Shown: in pieces, positions 25,263 to 33,805 of the stretch
Position numbering within the stretch: the stretch's first letter is position 1
Layout of the letters: every line of letters starts with the position of its first letter
NCBI RefSeq assembly: GCF_000426465.1
Contig: NZ_AUFK01000017.1
Span: forward strand, 1-64,000
Length of the DNA: 64,000 bases
From: Epilithonimonas caeni DSM 17710
GTDB taxonomy: Bacteria > Bacteroidota > Bacteroidia > Flavobacteriales > Weeksellaceae
Reading direction: 5' to 3'
Notes under the pieces: generated by a model
Databases searched by the model: none
The model's input: the letters and a program-made list of their open reading frames with translations, nothing else
What the model was told of the DNA's origin: nothing
Program-made: the position numbers and the translations under genes

Positions 25263-27065
25263 GTGAATCCCAACTTAGAACTTCAGCTCAAAACCCTTCC
25301 TTCAGAACCTGGCGTCTATCGATATTATGATAAGAACGACCAGCTTTTGTATGTCGGAAAAGCAAAACAACTTAATAAAAGAGTTCTTTCCTATTTCAAC
25401 AAAAATCTTTCCGGTTATCGTACAAGGATCATGGTTTCGAAGATACACAGATTGGAAACTACTGTTGTAAACAGTGAATATGATGCTCTTTTGTTAGAAA
25501 ATAATCTGATAAAAGAACACCAGCCGTTTTATAACGTGATGCTGAAAGACGACAAATCCTACCCATGGATCTGTATCAAGAATGAAGATTTTCCAAGAAT
25601 TTTTCTAACCCGGACCAAAATAAAAGATGGTTCCGAATATTTTGGACCTTACGCCAAAGTAAGACCTGCAAGAATTCTTCTGGACACCATTAAAAATCTT
25701 TATAAAATAAGAACCTGCAACCTGAATCTTGCTCCTGAAAAAATCGCTGAAGGAAAATACCGCGTTTGCCTGGAGTATCATATCAAAAACTGTAACGGAC
25801 CTTGTGAAGACCTCGAATCCAAAGAAGATTATGATGAAAAAGTAGAAGCGATCCGAGGGATCATCAAAGGTGACTTTCGTTACGCTAAGAAATATCTGGA
25901 GGACAGAATGTATCGCTTTGCAGCAAATCTGGAATTCGAGAAAGCTCAGATGATAAAGCAGAATATCGAATCTCTGGATGATTACCAAGCAAAACATACG
26001 GTTGTGAATCCTAGTATTGATGATGTGGATGTTTTCGGGATGACGAGCGATGAAACGGCGGCTTATGTCAATTATTTCAAAATCAGAAATGGTTCTATTG
26101 TCCAGAGTTTCACGACAGAAATCAAGAAGGTTTTAGAAGAAGCTGATGAAGATATTCTGGAAGAGGCAATAATCGAAATTCGTCAGAAATTTTTATCTGA
26201 ATCGAGAGAAATTTTGATTCCATTTCATTTGGGAATAGAAATCCCGAATGTAAAACTGATTGTTCCGAAAGTTGGTGATAAGAAAAGAATCGTAGAACTT
26301 TCAGAAAAAAACGCGAAAGAATACCGTCTTGAAAAGTTGAAACAAGTTCAAATTGTTGACCCGGAAAGACATACGAATCGCATAATGGCCGAGATGCAAA
26401 AAATCCTGCATATGCCAGTTGAACCAAGACATATCGAAGGTTTTGACAACTCGAATATCCAGGGAACCAACCCTGTTTCTGCGTGTGTGGTGTTCAAAGA
26501 CGGCAAGCCAAGCAAGGCAGATTACCGCATCTTCCATCCGAAAACCGTGGAAGGCCCAAATGACTTTGCAACCATGGAAGAAGTAATCTACAGACGTTAC
26601 AGAAGATTGATTGACGAAGGCGAACCTTTACCCCAACTGATTCTGATCGACGGTGGAAAGGGGCAATTGTCTTCCGCCGTCAAAAGTTTGAAACTGCTTG
26701 GACTGTACGGAAAAATCACTATAATCGGAATTGCTAAAAGATTGGAAGAAATTTATTTTCCGGAAGATTCAATTCCATTATATATTGACAAAAAAGCTGA
26801 AACGCTGAAAATCCTTCAGCGCGTACGGGACGAAGCACACCGATTTGGAGTCAAACACCACAGGACGAGAAGAAAAAATTCGACTATAAAATCTGAGCTG
26901 GAAGAAATCCAAGGTGTTGGTCCGAAATCTGTTGAACTGCTTTTATCGAAACTGAAATCGGTTAAAAGGATCAAAGAGTCCGACCTGGCCACTTTGGAAG
27001 AAATTCTCGGAAAGTCTAAGGCAAAAATCGTTTGGGAGTTTTTTAATTCTTCTGAAAATTCATAA
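25263..27065 (+). CDS. uvrC: Excinuclease ABC subunit C
   Basis: A 600-residue nucleotide-excision-repair endonuclease that cuts on both sides of a UvrB-marked lesion. Domains in order: GIY-YIG nuclease (PGVYRYYDKNDQLLYVGKAK, about 17-36, onward to 95), a cysteine cluster, a UVR helical pair that binds UvrB (about 215-245), the RNase H-like 5' nuclease (GFDNSNIQGTNPV, LILIDGGKGQL), and tandem HhH at the end (IQGVGPKSVELLLSKL). The GTG at 25263 gives the normal N-terminus MNPNLELQLKTLP. It has a -7 box directly in front and is probably leaderless. Confidence 0.97.
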   Translation: MNPNLELQLKTLPSEPGVYRYYDKNDQLLYVGKAKQLNKRVLSYFNKNLSGYRTRIMVSKIHRLETTVVNSEYDALLLENNLIKEHQPFYNVMLKDDKSYPWICIKNEDFPRIFLTRTKIKDGSEYFGPYAKVRPARILLDTIKNLYKIRTCNLNLAPEKIAEGKYRVCLEYHIKNCNGPCEDLESKEDYDEKVEAIRGIIKGDFRYAKKYLEDRMYRFAANLEFEKAQMIKQNIESLDDYQAKHTVVNPSIDDVDVFGMTSDETAAYVNYFKIRNGSIVQSFTTEIKKVLEEADEDILEEAIIEIRQKFLSESREILIPFHLGIEIPNVKLIVPKVGDKKRIVELSEKNAKEYRLEKLKQVQIVDPERHTNRIMAEMQKILHMPVEPRHIEGFDNSNIQGTNPVSACVVFKDGKPSKADYRIFHPKTVEGPNDFATMEEVIYRRYRRLIDEGEPLPQLILIDGGKGQLSSAVKSLKLLGLYGKITIIGIAKRLEEIYFPEDSIPLYIDKKAETLKILQRVRDEAHRFGVKHHRTRRKNSTIKSELEEIQGVGPKSVELLLSKLKSVKRIKESDLATLEEILGKSKAKIVWEFFNSSENS

Positions 27066-27099
27066 CATCACAACTATCGGAATTCTTCTTGTTAATTCT

Positions 27100-27107
27100 T
27101 ATCTTTG
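27100..27107 (+). promoter_or_regulatory. -7 promoter element
   Basis: TATCTTTG matches TAnnTTTG 17 nt upstream of the ATG at 27125. No clear -33 box. Confidence 0.5.
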
Positions 27108-27124
27108 CAACCTAAATTTTAAAA

Positions 27125-27691
27125 ATGAACAAATACATAAAGTTTGTAGCGGCTGCGCTTATAATCGCTGCAGGAATATTTCTTATATTTAATAGAAGTT
27201 GGGGCTGGGGAACAGTTTTAATTATACTTTCAGCTATTCCTATCGCACTTTTCTTCAAAAACGAAAATATTCTTTTGGCCTTTTGGCAACTGAGGAAACA
27301 AAATATGGTAAAAGCTTCCAAATTTTTATCGAATATTACAAACTACAAATCTCAGCTTCATAAAAGCCAATATGGCTACTTCTATTATCTGCAAGCTTTG
27401 ACAACTGCTCAGGACAATCCACAAAAAACAGAAGGATTGATGAAAAAAGCTCTGGAATACGGCTTGAATATGAAACACGACAGAGCAATGGCAAAACTGA
27501 ATTTGGCAGCCTCTGCACTTTCAAAAGGTAGAAAAAATGAGGCTCAGAAACTTCTGGAAGAAGCGAAACAACTGGATTCTGCCGGGATGATGACCGACCA
27601 GATCAAAATGATGAAGGATCAGCTGAAAATGCCAACGATGCAAAAACATATGCACAACCCGAATATGAGAAACAGAGGAAAATTCTTCTAG
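27125..27691 (+). CDS. Membrane protein with TPR-like cytosolic domain, unknown function
   Basis: I do not recognise a named family. The 188-residue protein has two N-terminal transmembrane helices (about 6-22 and 27-44). A helical domain resembling tetratricopeptide repeats follows: KSQYGYFYYLQALTTAQ, then LMKKALEYGLNMKHDRAMAK, then ALSKGRKNEAQKLLEEAKQL. The tail is rich in Met, Gln and Asn. Such anchors usually hold protein complexes at the inner membrane. It has its own promoter and terminator. Confidence 0.78.
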   Translation: MNKYIKFVAAALIIAAGIFLIFNRSWGWGTVLIILSAIPIALFFKNENILLAFWQLRKQNMVKASKFLSNITNYKSQLHKSQYGYFYYLQALTTAQDNPQKTEGLMKKALEYGLNMKHDRAMAKLNLAASALSKGRKNEAQKLLEEAKQLDSAGMMTDQIKMMKDQLKMPTMQKHMHNPNMRNRGKFF

Positions 27692-27703
27692 TTAAATAAA
27701 ATT

Positions 27704-27732
27704 AAAGGAGCGAAATAATTTCGCTCCTTTTT
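27704..27732. terminator. Intrinsic terminator between convergent genes
   Basis: AAAGGAGCGAAAT pairs with TTTCGCTCCTTT around a very short loop and ends in T5. It follows the TPR-like membrane protein and faces the C25 protease gene. Confidence 0.85.
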
Positions 27733-27747
27733 ATGTATAGATTTTGA

Positions 27748-29976
27748 TTATTCAACGATTAGTTTCTCTGAATAAGCTTTGTTGTCAATCTCGTATTTCA
27801 AAAGATAAGTTCCTTTTGGATATTTGGAAACATTGATTTCTAATTTCTTATCTGATGTATTACTAATTGTCTGCAACAATTTCCCTGTTAGATCATAAAG
27901 CAAAACTTTCGTTGGTCTAGCATTTTTCCAAGTCAAGTTTACAATATCTTTTGCAGGAATCGGATAAACACTGACACCATTTTTCTTGAAAGATGCTACC
28001 CCCAAAGTCTTAACTGCAATGGTTGCCTGATATGGTTTGAAGTTTTGCTTGGTCGCTGTAATCATCAATGATTCTCCATCAGCAATTTCACTCAAATCAA
28101 ATACAACATTCCCATTTTTACTATGTGCAGAAGCTATAATATTTCCATTCTTTGTTAAAGAAACAACAGCATTTTCTTCTTCACAAATGATTGTCAAAGT
28201 CTGAGAAGTTGGGTCAATCTGGTTTGGATGCTGTAATTCTAAATTCTTCGTTGTATCATTTCTGAAAACAACTGAAGGATCACCAAAAAGAACCCAGGTC
28301 TGCATAACCTCAACAGCAGTTGCCGAATCATTATAACTTTCCAACATTCCTATCTGTGAGTTGTAAAACAATCCTCCAATGGTTTCTTTTTTATTGTTCT
28401 CATAAACTTCTGTAAGGATATTAGTCATCTCGTCCTGCGTTTCCATTGGCTCTGCCCAAGCCATCAAAATTGTAGAAGCCGCAGTAGCAATAGAACCTGC
28501 AGGAGAATTGTTATAATTTACCGACATCAGATCTTCCGCAAGGCAGGTTTTTCCGACAAATGTTCCATTATTACAAGCTACGGAAACTACAAAAGGATAC
28601 ATGCCATTGTTCTTAAGTTGTTTAACATTTGTAGAAGTATAATTTCCAGTTACCATTAGATTCAAGTCGCCGTGTCCTGTGTAATTGAATAATCCGACTC
28701 CGGAATTCATGGCGCTATTGATCATCGTTGGTGTTGGCTCTCCCGCCACATCTTCACCGCCTTGCGAACCTTGATAAAACTCGTAAACAATTTGATAACC
28801 ATAATCTTTCAATTGGGTTCTGATCTTTCTAAGATGCACATAATCTGCTTCTCCATCGTTTCCATATCCGTTTCCTTCATTAGAACCAATCCCTATGGCA
28901 TTCTTCATCCAATCACCCGCAAGAGGGTTTTTCTCATATTCCAAAATCCTGTCTGTCATAGTTTTAATACCCACACTATTTCCGGACAGTCTTCCTACGA
29001 AAGCTTCCGGATAATAATCATTGGTCAATTGTCCGTAATAAGAGTCGCTCCAATGTTGTTCTCCGCCATAATAACCATAGGTATGCGAAGGTACATCTCC
29101 GGAATCGCCGACCAAAAGAATGTAAACCAAATTAGGATTGGTTTGGTAGAAATTGGTGATATAATTTTTGATAGCCGTATCTGTTGTTCCAGTCTCTGTT
29201 GTGTTCACAACCGTTGTTTTGATGCCTTTTTCTCTCTTCCAGCTCACCAAAGAACTTAGTTGATTTTCAAAAGCAGGAGCCGTAATAATCAACAAATCTC
29301 CCTCTTCTTTTGCTGGAGTATATTTGTCTGAAGTTAAGTGATTAAGATAATGCTTGGAATAAATATCATTAAAGAAAGTATTATCTGTTTTCTTAAAAAC
29401 AATTTCATTTGCTCCTTTTTTGTCATTCAGCACAACTTCTACTCTCAGATTTTTATAGATTCTAAGTTTGTGCTGAACAGGATTGTATTGATAAGGAAAA
29501 AGTGAAAACGTAACACCTCTCGTATTTCTCAGAATATGGGGGGCTCCAAATTGGGCCAACTTTCCGGGAAAGAAATCATCTTTTCTATAATTCTCACTGA
29601 AAACATACGGTATCGTTTCCGGGTCAGTGTTCCTTTTCAGGTTTCCTTTGGATGGAACGATATCAATATTATTGATATCTTCGTAGCTGTCATATACTAT
29701 TTTATAACTGAAGTTTCCTTTTTCCGGAAGCTGAATAGATCTGGAGAAATATGGCATTGCAGGATTTCCTGCTTCGGACATCAGAACCGAATATTGTTTG
29801 GAAAAAGTATGGTAATTTTTACCATTGATGCTTTTCTCTGTTTTTTCAAAATTATTGAGTTCAAAATCAACAGTAATATTCTCATTATCAGAATTGATCA
29901 ATTTGAAATCTTGCGCAAATGAGTTACCGGAAAGAAAAATCAATATTAAAGAAGAAAATAGTACATTTTTTATCAT
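27748..29976 (-). CDS. Gingipain-like C25 cysteine protease with T9SS type A sorting domain
   Basis: A 742-residue exported protease. It has a signal peptide (to about 21), a propeptide region to about 220, and the C25 catalytic domain with LLVGDSGDVPSHTYG, the catalytic His in NYTGHGDLN (near 434) and the catalytic Cys in VSVACNNGTF (near 467). An Ig-like module follows, and from about 665 a type IX secretion C-terminal domain (VSVYPIPAKDIVNLTW ... YPKGTYLLKYEIDNKAYSEKLIVE). It should cross the outer membrane by T9SS and be attached or released. PorX, the T9SS regulator, is encoded 2 kb away. Specificity is unknown; PorU, the T9SS sortase, is a larger C25 relative. Confidence 0.93.
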   Translation of the reverse strand: MIKNVLFSSLILIFLSGNSFAQDFKLINSDNENITVDFELNNFEKTEKSINGKNYHTFSKQYSVLMSEAGNPAMPYFSRSIQLPEKGNFSYKIVYDSYEDINNIDIVPSKGNLKRNTDPETIPYVFSENYRKDDFFPGKLAQFGAPHILRNTRGVTFSLFPYQYNPVQHKLRIYKNLRVEVVLNDKKGANEIVFKKTDNTFFNDIYSKHYLNHLTSDKYTPAKEEGDLLIITAPAFENQLSSLVSWKREKGIKTTVVNTTETGTTDTAIKNYITNFYQTNPNLVYILLVGDSGDVPSHTYGYYGGEQHWSDSYYGQLTNDYYPEAFVGRLSGNSVGIKTMTDRILEYEKNPLAGDWMKNAIGIGSNEGNGYGNDGEADYVHLRKIRTQLKDYGYQIVYEFYQGSQGGEDVAGEPTPTMINSAMNSGVGLFNYTGHGDLNLMVTGNYTSTNVKQLKNNGMYPFVVSVACNNGTFVGKTCLAEDLMSVNYNNSPAGSIATAASTILMAWAEPMETQDEMTNILTEVYENNKKETIGGLFYNSQIGMLESYNDSATAVEVMQTWVLFGDPSVVFRNDTTKNLELQHPNQIDPTSQTLTIICEEENAVVSLTKNGNIIASAHSKNGNVVFDLSEIADGESLMITATKQNFKPYQATIAVKTLGVASFKKNGVSVYPIPAKDIVNLTWKNARPTKVLLYDLTGKLLQTISNTSDKKLEINVSKYPKGTYLLKYEIDNKAYSEKLIVE

Positions 29977-29992
29977 ACGTTTTATTTTTTAT

Positions 29993-30000
29993 CAAATATA
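29993..30000 (-). promoter_or_regulatory. -7 promoter element for the C25 protease
   Basis: TATATTTG on the minus strand, 16 nt upstream of the ATG. No good -33 box was found. Confidence 0.5.
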
Positions 30001-30050
30001 TAAATTTAAAGCTAATATATTCCATAAATTTTAACAAAAGATAAATTTTA

Positions 30051-30683
30051 CTACATTTCATCATTTTGTTCATAGCCATAAAATTTCGGAATTTGCCAAT
30101 GGTATTTTACAGCGAGGGTCCGAATGGTCACAATCAAAATAATGGTGAAAATCTGAATGAATCCATAAGAAAGAACAGAATATTCTGATAGCAGTAAAAA
30201 TATCCCTCCGCCGATAATACACGCGGTTGCATAAATCTCCTTTCGGAAGACCAGAGGAATTCTATTCAGTAAAATATCTCGGATAATTCCTCCAAAACAA
30301 CCGGTAATTGTTCCCAAAGTCAAACAAATTAATGGATGAAGGCCTTCATTAAGACCTTTTTGAATTCCAATGATTGTGAATAATCCCAGCCCGAAACTAT
30401 CAAAAATAAATAATGTAACCTTGAAATTTTTCTCAATAGATTTGAAAATCATAGAAAATACGCAAGTGAAAAATATCAATGAGCAAGTCAACATATCCGT
30501 CATCCAAAAAACGGGAACATCCAAAAGCAGATCTCTTACTGTCCCGCCTCCAACAGAAGTTACGAATGCAATGATCAATACGCCGAAAGGGTCGAGACGC
30601 TTCTGCATTGCCGCAAAACTGCCGGACATTGCAAAAGAAATGGTTCCTAAAACCTCGATGATAAAATTGAATTGTTCGTGCAC
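30051..30683 (-). CDS. TRIC/YicG-family membrane protein (cation channel)
   Basis: A 210-residue inner-membrane protein with seven hydrophobic segments arranged as two homologous halves. Each half carries the family motif: GGGTVRDLLL in the first and GGIIRDILL in the second. This is the UPF0126/YicG family, related to trimeric intracellular cation channels; the physiological ion and role in bacteria are not settled. It lies downstream of the exonuclease III gene on the same strand (40-nt gap) and may share its transcript. Confidence 0.9.
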   Translation of the reverse strand: MHEQFNFIIEVLGTISFAMSGSFAAMQKRLDPFGVLIIAFVTSVGGGTVRDLLLDVPVFWMTDMLTCSLIFFTCVFSMIFKSIEKNFKVTLFIFDSFGLGLFTIIGIQKGLNEGLHPLICLTLGTITGCFGGIIRDILLNRIPLVFRKEIYATACIIGGGIFLLLSEYSVLSYGFIQIFTIILIVTIRTLAVKYHWQIPKFYGYEQNDEM

Positions 30684-30723
30684 GGTTTGGGGTCAGAGAG
30701 TTAAGAGTTATTGAGTTTGTTGG

Positions 30724-31488
30724 TTATAATTCGAATTCTACGAGGACCGGGCAATGGTCAGAGTGTTTTACTTCTGCTAAAATGACGGCTCTGGTCATTT
30801 TTTCTTTCAAAGGTTCTGAGACAAAATTGTAATCCAAGCGCCAGCCTTTGTTCCTTGCTCGTGAGCCTGCCCTGTAACTCCACCAGGAATATTGGCCAGG
30901 CTGGTCATTGAAATATCTGAAACTGTCCGTAAGTCGATTTTCCTCCATAAAGTTGGTCATCCATTCCCGTTCCATCGGAAGGAAGCCAGATGTATTGGCC
31001 AAACCAATTGGATTATGAATATCAATAGCTTCGTGGCAGATATTAAAATCTCCGCTGATAATGAGATTCGGGATTGTTTTTCTGAGTTCTTTGATGTAAT
31101 CCAAAAAATCAAAACAGAATTGCATTTTGAAATCGAGTCTTTCTATATTAGAAGCGGATGGAACATAAACCGAAATCACGGAAAAGCCGTCAAAATCCGC
31201 ACGCATTATTCTGCCTTCGTTGTCGTAGCTTTCTATTCCGCAGCCGTATTCTATATGGTTTGGTTTTACTCTGGAAGCGATTCCTACGCCGCTGTAACCT
31301 TTTTTAACCGCCGAATGCCAGTAGCTGTTATAGCCTAATTTTTCGAAACTTTCTATATCGATCTGGTCATTTCCCGCTTTACTTTCCTGGATGCAAATGA
31401 TGTCCGGGTTTGCAACATTGAGCCAGCCCAAAAAATCTTTTGTAAATGCAGCGCGGATTCCGTTGACGTTGTAGGAAATGATTCTCAT
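30724..31488 (-). CDS. xth: Exodeoxyribonuclease III
   Basis: A 254-residue base-excision-repair nuclease (AP endonuclease and 3'-5' exonuclease). It starts with MRIISYNVNGIRAAF at the ATG at 31488; the frame extends upstream to 31599, but that part is not family-like. Metal and catalytic motifs are all present: NVNGIR, CIQESKA, SGDFNICHEAID, GWRLDYNFVS and the terminal SDHCPVLVEFEL. Length fits bacterial ExoIII/ExoA. It precedes the TRIC-family gene. Confidence 0.95.
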   Translation of the reverse strand: MRIISYNVNGIRAAFTKDFLGWLNVANPDIICIQESKAGNDQIDIESFEKLGYNSYWHSAVKKGYSGVGIASRVKPNHIEYGCGIESYDNEGRIMRADFDGFSVISVYVPSASNIERLDFKMQFCFDFLDYIKELRKTIPNLIISGDFNICHEAIDIHNPIGLANTSGFLPMEREWMTNFMEENRLTDSFRYFNDQPGQYSWWSYRAGSRARNKGWRLDYNFVSEPLKEKMTRAVILAEVKHSDHCPVLVEFEL

Positions 31489-31500
31489 AGTTTTTATAAT

Positions 31501-31681
31501 TGATAAATGATAGTTGATGAATGATTTTGCTTGATTTAACACAAAGGCACAAAGATTTTTTAATAAAAAAATACGTTTTTGAGGCACGATGAAAATCAAA
31601 GATTTCAGTTTTAAAGATGCTATAGGCTTTTTGTCTTAAATATAAGAATTTCCTAATTTATTTGTGTCTTTTTTTAGTTTG
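31501..31681. repeat. Intergenic region with ACACAAAG-word inverted repeat
   Basis: It begins with GATAAATGATAGTTGATGAATGAT-like words, the same words found before trmD at 41640. Then AACACAAAGGCACAAAGA (31538-31555) faces TTTGTGTCTTTTTTT (31661-31675), an imperfect inverted repeat of ACACAAA words. No gene is seen. Confidence 0.55.
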
Positions 31682-31729
31682 TAAAGGTCGGGATTTTGAT
31701 TGAATGGTCAAAAGAAATATAAAACGACT

Positions 31730-31868
31730 TTCTAGCCCCGATAGGAACGGCATCCTTTTTCTTTTTGGCTTCGACAGGCTCAGCCTGACAATGTGGGAAA
31801 AAGAAAAAGATATAGTGGATAGCGGGCGGGACAAGTGAAAGGAATGAACAAACTTCTTGCTCCTAAAA
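31730..31868. repeat. Compound repeat: hairpin carrying the TTCGACAGGCTCAGCCTGACA word in its loop
   Basis: TTTTTCTTTTT (31756-31766) and AAAAAGAAAAA (31798-31808) are perfect complements. The 31-nt loop between them is the dispersed word GGCTTCGACAGGCTCAGCC plus TGACAATG. The flanks CTAGCCCCGATAGGAACGGC and GATATAGTGGATAGCGGGC match the arms of the elements at 8375 and 47590. The structure looks like one repeat inserted into another. Confidence 0.7.
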
Positions 31869-31903
31869 AGAAAAAGGCGGAAAAAGTTGCCTCTTTCCGC
31901 CCA
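31869..31903 (-). terminator. Intrinsic terminator of porX
   Basis: On the minus strand GGCGGAAA, a 10-nt loop and TTTCCGCC are followed by TTTTTCTTTTT. It lies 32 nt past the porX stop codon. Confidence 0.8.
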
Positions 31904-31934
31904 ATAAACCCAAATCAAATAAACTATGAAAAAA

Positions 31935-33479
31935 CTACTTGGGTTCTAGGATACTTATCGGGATGATGACTTCTTCCAGGGAAATCCCTCCGTGCTGATA
32001 AGTGTCTTTGTAATAATTCACAAAGTGATTATAGTTCTTCGGGTATGCTAAAAATATATTGTTCTTGGCGAAAATATACTTGGAACTCAGATTGCCTTTT
32101 GGTAGAAAAAGTTTGTCGGGATTGTTGATCGCCCAAACATCTTTGTCCTCGTAGGTCAAGCTTCGTCCGGTTTTGTATCTTATATTGGTAGACGTTTCTC
32201 TGTCGCCAACTACCTTACTAGGTTTTTTAACATAAATTGTGCCGTGATCGGTTGTAATGACCAATTTGAATCCATTTTCTGCTGCCGTTTTGATAATTTT
32301 CAGCAAAGAAGAATTCTCGAACCAGTTGTAAGTCAATGACCTGAAAGTTTTATCATCTCTAATCAATTGATTTACAATATTGTTATCTGTTTTCGCATGG
32401 GACAGAATATCGATAAAGTTGTAAACTATGACTAATAAATCATTGCTCTTATGCTGATTGAAGTCGTCTAAAATCTTTCTTTCAAAGTCCGAATTGAGGA
32501 TTTTCAGATATTTCATTGATTTGCTGGATAGTCCCAAACGCTTCATCTGGTCTTCCAAGAAATCTCTCTCGTGTTCGTTTTTGTTACCTTCTTCATTGTC
32601 ATTGAACCAATATTCCGGGAATCTTTTTTCTATCTCAGAAGGCATCAATCCTGCAAAAAATGAGTTTCTAGCGTACTGTGTAGCTGTTGGCAAAATGCTG
32701 AAATAATAATCCTCCGAAGTTTTATTATAGAACTTCGTGAACAAGGGTTCAATTACTTTCCATTGGTCGTATCTCAGATTATCAATCATCAACAGAAGAA
32801 CTTTTTCTTTTTCCAACTCCGGCTTCACTTTATCTTTGAAAAGCGTGTGGCTCATCATCGGTTTCTCGTTGCTATGAAGCCATTCTTCGTAATTATTCTC
32901 TATGAATTTCGAGAATTGGATATTGGCTTCTTCTTTTTGATTTTGAAGCAAGTCCGCAAACTCATTATCCGAAACTTTATCGAATTTCACTTCCCAGCTC
33001 AAGATTTTCTTATAATATTCTGCCCAATCCTGATAAGTTCTTAGGTAGGACAGCTCCATACTCAGATTTCGGAATTCCTGCTGATAATCTACAATTGTTT
33101 TTTGCTCGACCAGAGATTCGCTTTGCAATATTTTTTTGAGTGATAACAAGACCTGGTTTGGATTAACTGGCTTCAAAATATAATCTTCAATTTGCGAGCC
33201 AATTGCCTGTTCCATAATGTGTTCCTCTTCACTCTTGGTAACCATTACGATTTTGAGTGCATTATCTTTTTCCTTAATCATGGGAATTGCTTCCAGACCG
33301 GAGATCCCGGGCATATTTTCGTCAAGAAGAGTTAACTCGAATTTTTCCTTTTCTATCATTTCCAACGCTTCATTCACATTATTCACCGGTGTAACGTTGT
33401 ACCCTTTATTCTCTAGGAAGACGATGTGTGGTTTCAGCAAATCGACCTCATCATCAATCCATAAAATTTTTCTTGACAT
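31935..33479 (-). CDS. porX: PorX: T9SS response regulator with PglZ domain
   Basis: A 514-residue two-domain regulator of the type IX secretion system and gliding. Residues 1-120 are a response-regulator receiver: acidic pocket DDE (9-11), phospho-acceptor Asp53 in LLDENMPG, Thr in MVTKS and Lys in ILKPVN. The rest is a PglZ (alkaline-phosphatase-superfamily) domain with metal-binding LLLMIDNLRYDQW and ITTDHGTIYVKKP near the end. In Porphyromonas, PorX acts with the kinase PorY and has phosphodiesterase activity on oligonucleotides. PorY is not in this window. It is transcribed alone, with a terminator. The layout and length match PorX without gaps. Confidence 0.95.
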   Translation of the reverse strand: MSRKILWIDDEVDLLKPHIVFLENKGYNVTPVNNVNEALEMIEKEKFELTLLDENMPGISGLEAIPMIKEKDNALKIVMVTKSEEEHIMEQAIGSQIEDYILKPVNPNQVLLSLKKILQSESLVEQKTIVDYQQEFRNLSMELSYLRTYQDWAEYYKKILSWEVKFDKVSDNEFADLLQNQKEEANIQFSKFIENNYEEWLHSNEKPMMSHTLFKDKVKPELEKEKVLLLMIDNLRYDQWKVIEPLFTKFYNKTSEDYYFSILPTATQYARNSFFAGLMPSEIEKRFPEYWFNDNEEGNKNEHERDFLEDQMKRLGLSSKSMKYLKILNSDFERKILDDFNQHKSNDLLVIVYNFIDILSHAKTDNNIVNQLIRDDKTFRSLTYNWFENSSLLKIIKTAAENGFKLVITTDHGTIYVKKPSKVVGDRETSTNIRYKTGRSLTYEDKDVWAINNPDKLFLPKGNLSSKYIFAKNNIFLAYPKNYNHFVNYYKDTYQHGGISLEEVIIPISILEPK

Positions 33480-33506
33480 ATAAATTTATATTTGTTTTTA
33501 AACTAT

Positions 33507-33514
33507 CAAAATTA
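33507..33514 (-). promoter_or_regulatory. -7 promoter element for porX (candidate)
   Basis: TAATTTTG on the minus strand, 27 nt before the porX ATG. The -33 region is not convincing. Confidence 0.4.
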
Positions 33515-33620
33515 TGACCAAAATATCATAATAATGATTTAAATAACAGAATCATGGCGTTAAATATTAGTTAAAGAAAAAATTATTTGATTATTTTTGA
33601 GTTAAAACTATTTTTCAAGC

Positions 33621-33774
33621 ATGAAATCACCTTTCAGTCTATTACTAATTTTCACTTTTACATTGTTTTTTTCACAGGATTTCGAATGGGGGAAAGAAAA
33701 TCAAAGACTATATTAACTTCACGGATAAAATTACTAAGGCAGTCTCTAAAATTGCAGTGATAAAGAAAAAGTAA
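33621..33774 (+). pseudogene. Small secreted-peptide gene with an apparent +1 frameshift
   Basis: An ATG at 33621 opens a clear signal peptide (MKSPFSLLLIFTFTLFFSQ, residues 1-19) followed by DFEWGKENQRLY and a stop at 33714. In the +1 frame the reading continues past a run of five G (33688-33692) as GKKIKDYINFTDKITKAVSK and onward to a stop at 33774, directly before a strong terminator. Removing one G would give an intact 50-residue secreted basic peptide. A -7 box TATTTTTG (33592-33599) lies upstream. It may be a recent pseudogene, a sequencing error, or phase-variable. I do not recognise the family. Confidence 0.4.
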
Positions 33775-33805
33775 AAGGCAAATCTTAAAGATTTGCCTTG
33801 ATTTT
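33775..33805. terminator. Bidirectional intrinsic terminator
   Basis: AAGGCAAATCTT (33775-33786) and AAGATTTGCCTT (33788-33799) are perfect 12-bp complements, with T-rich tails on both strands. It lies between the small secreted-peptide frame and rng. Confidence 0.85.

Noticed and set aside
31658-31918. An 86-codon minus-strand frame in the porX-xth gap
   Set aside because: It runs through dispersed repeats and the porX terminator, so it is not a gene.
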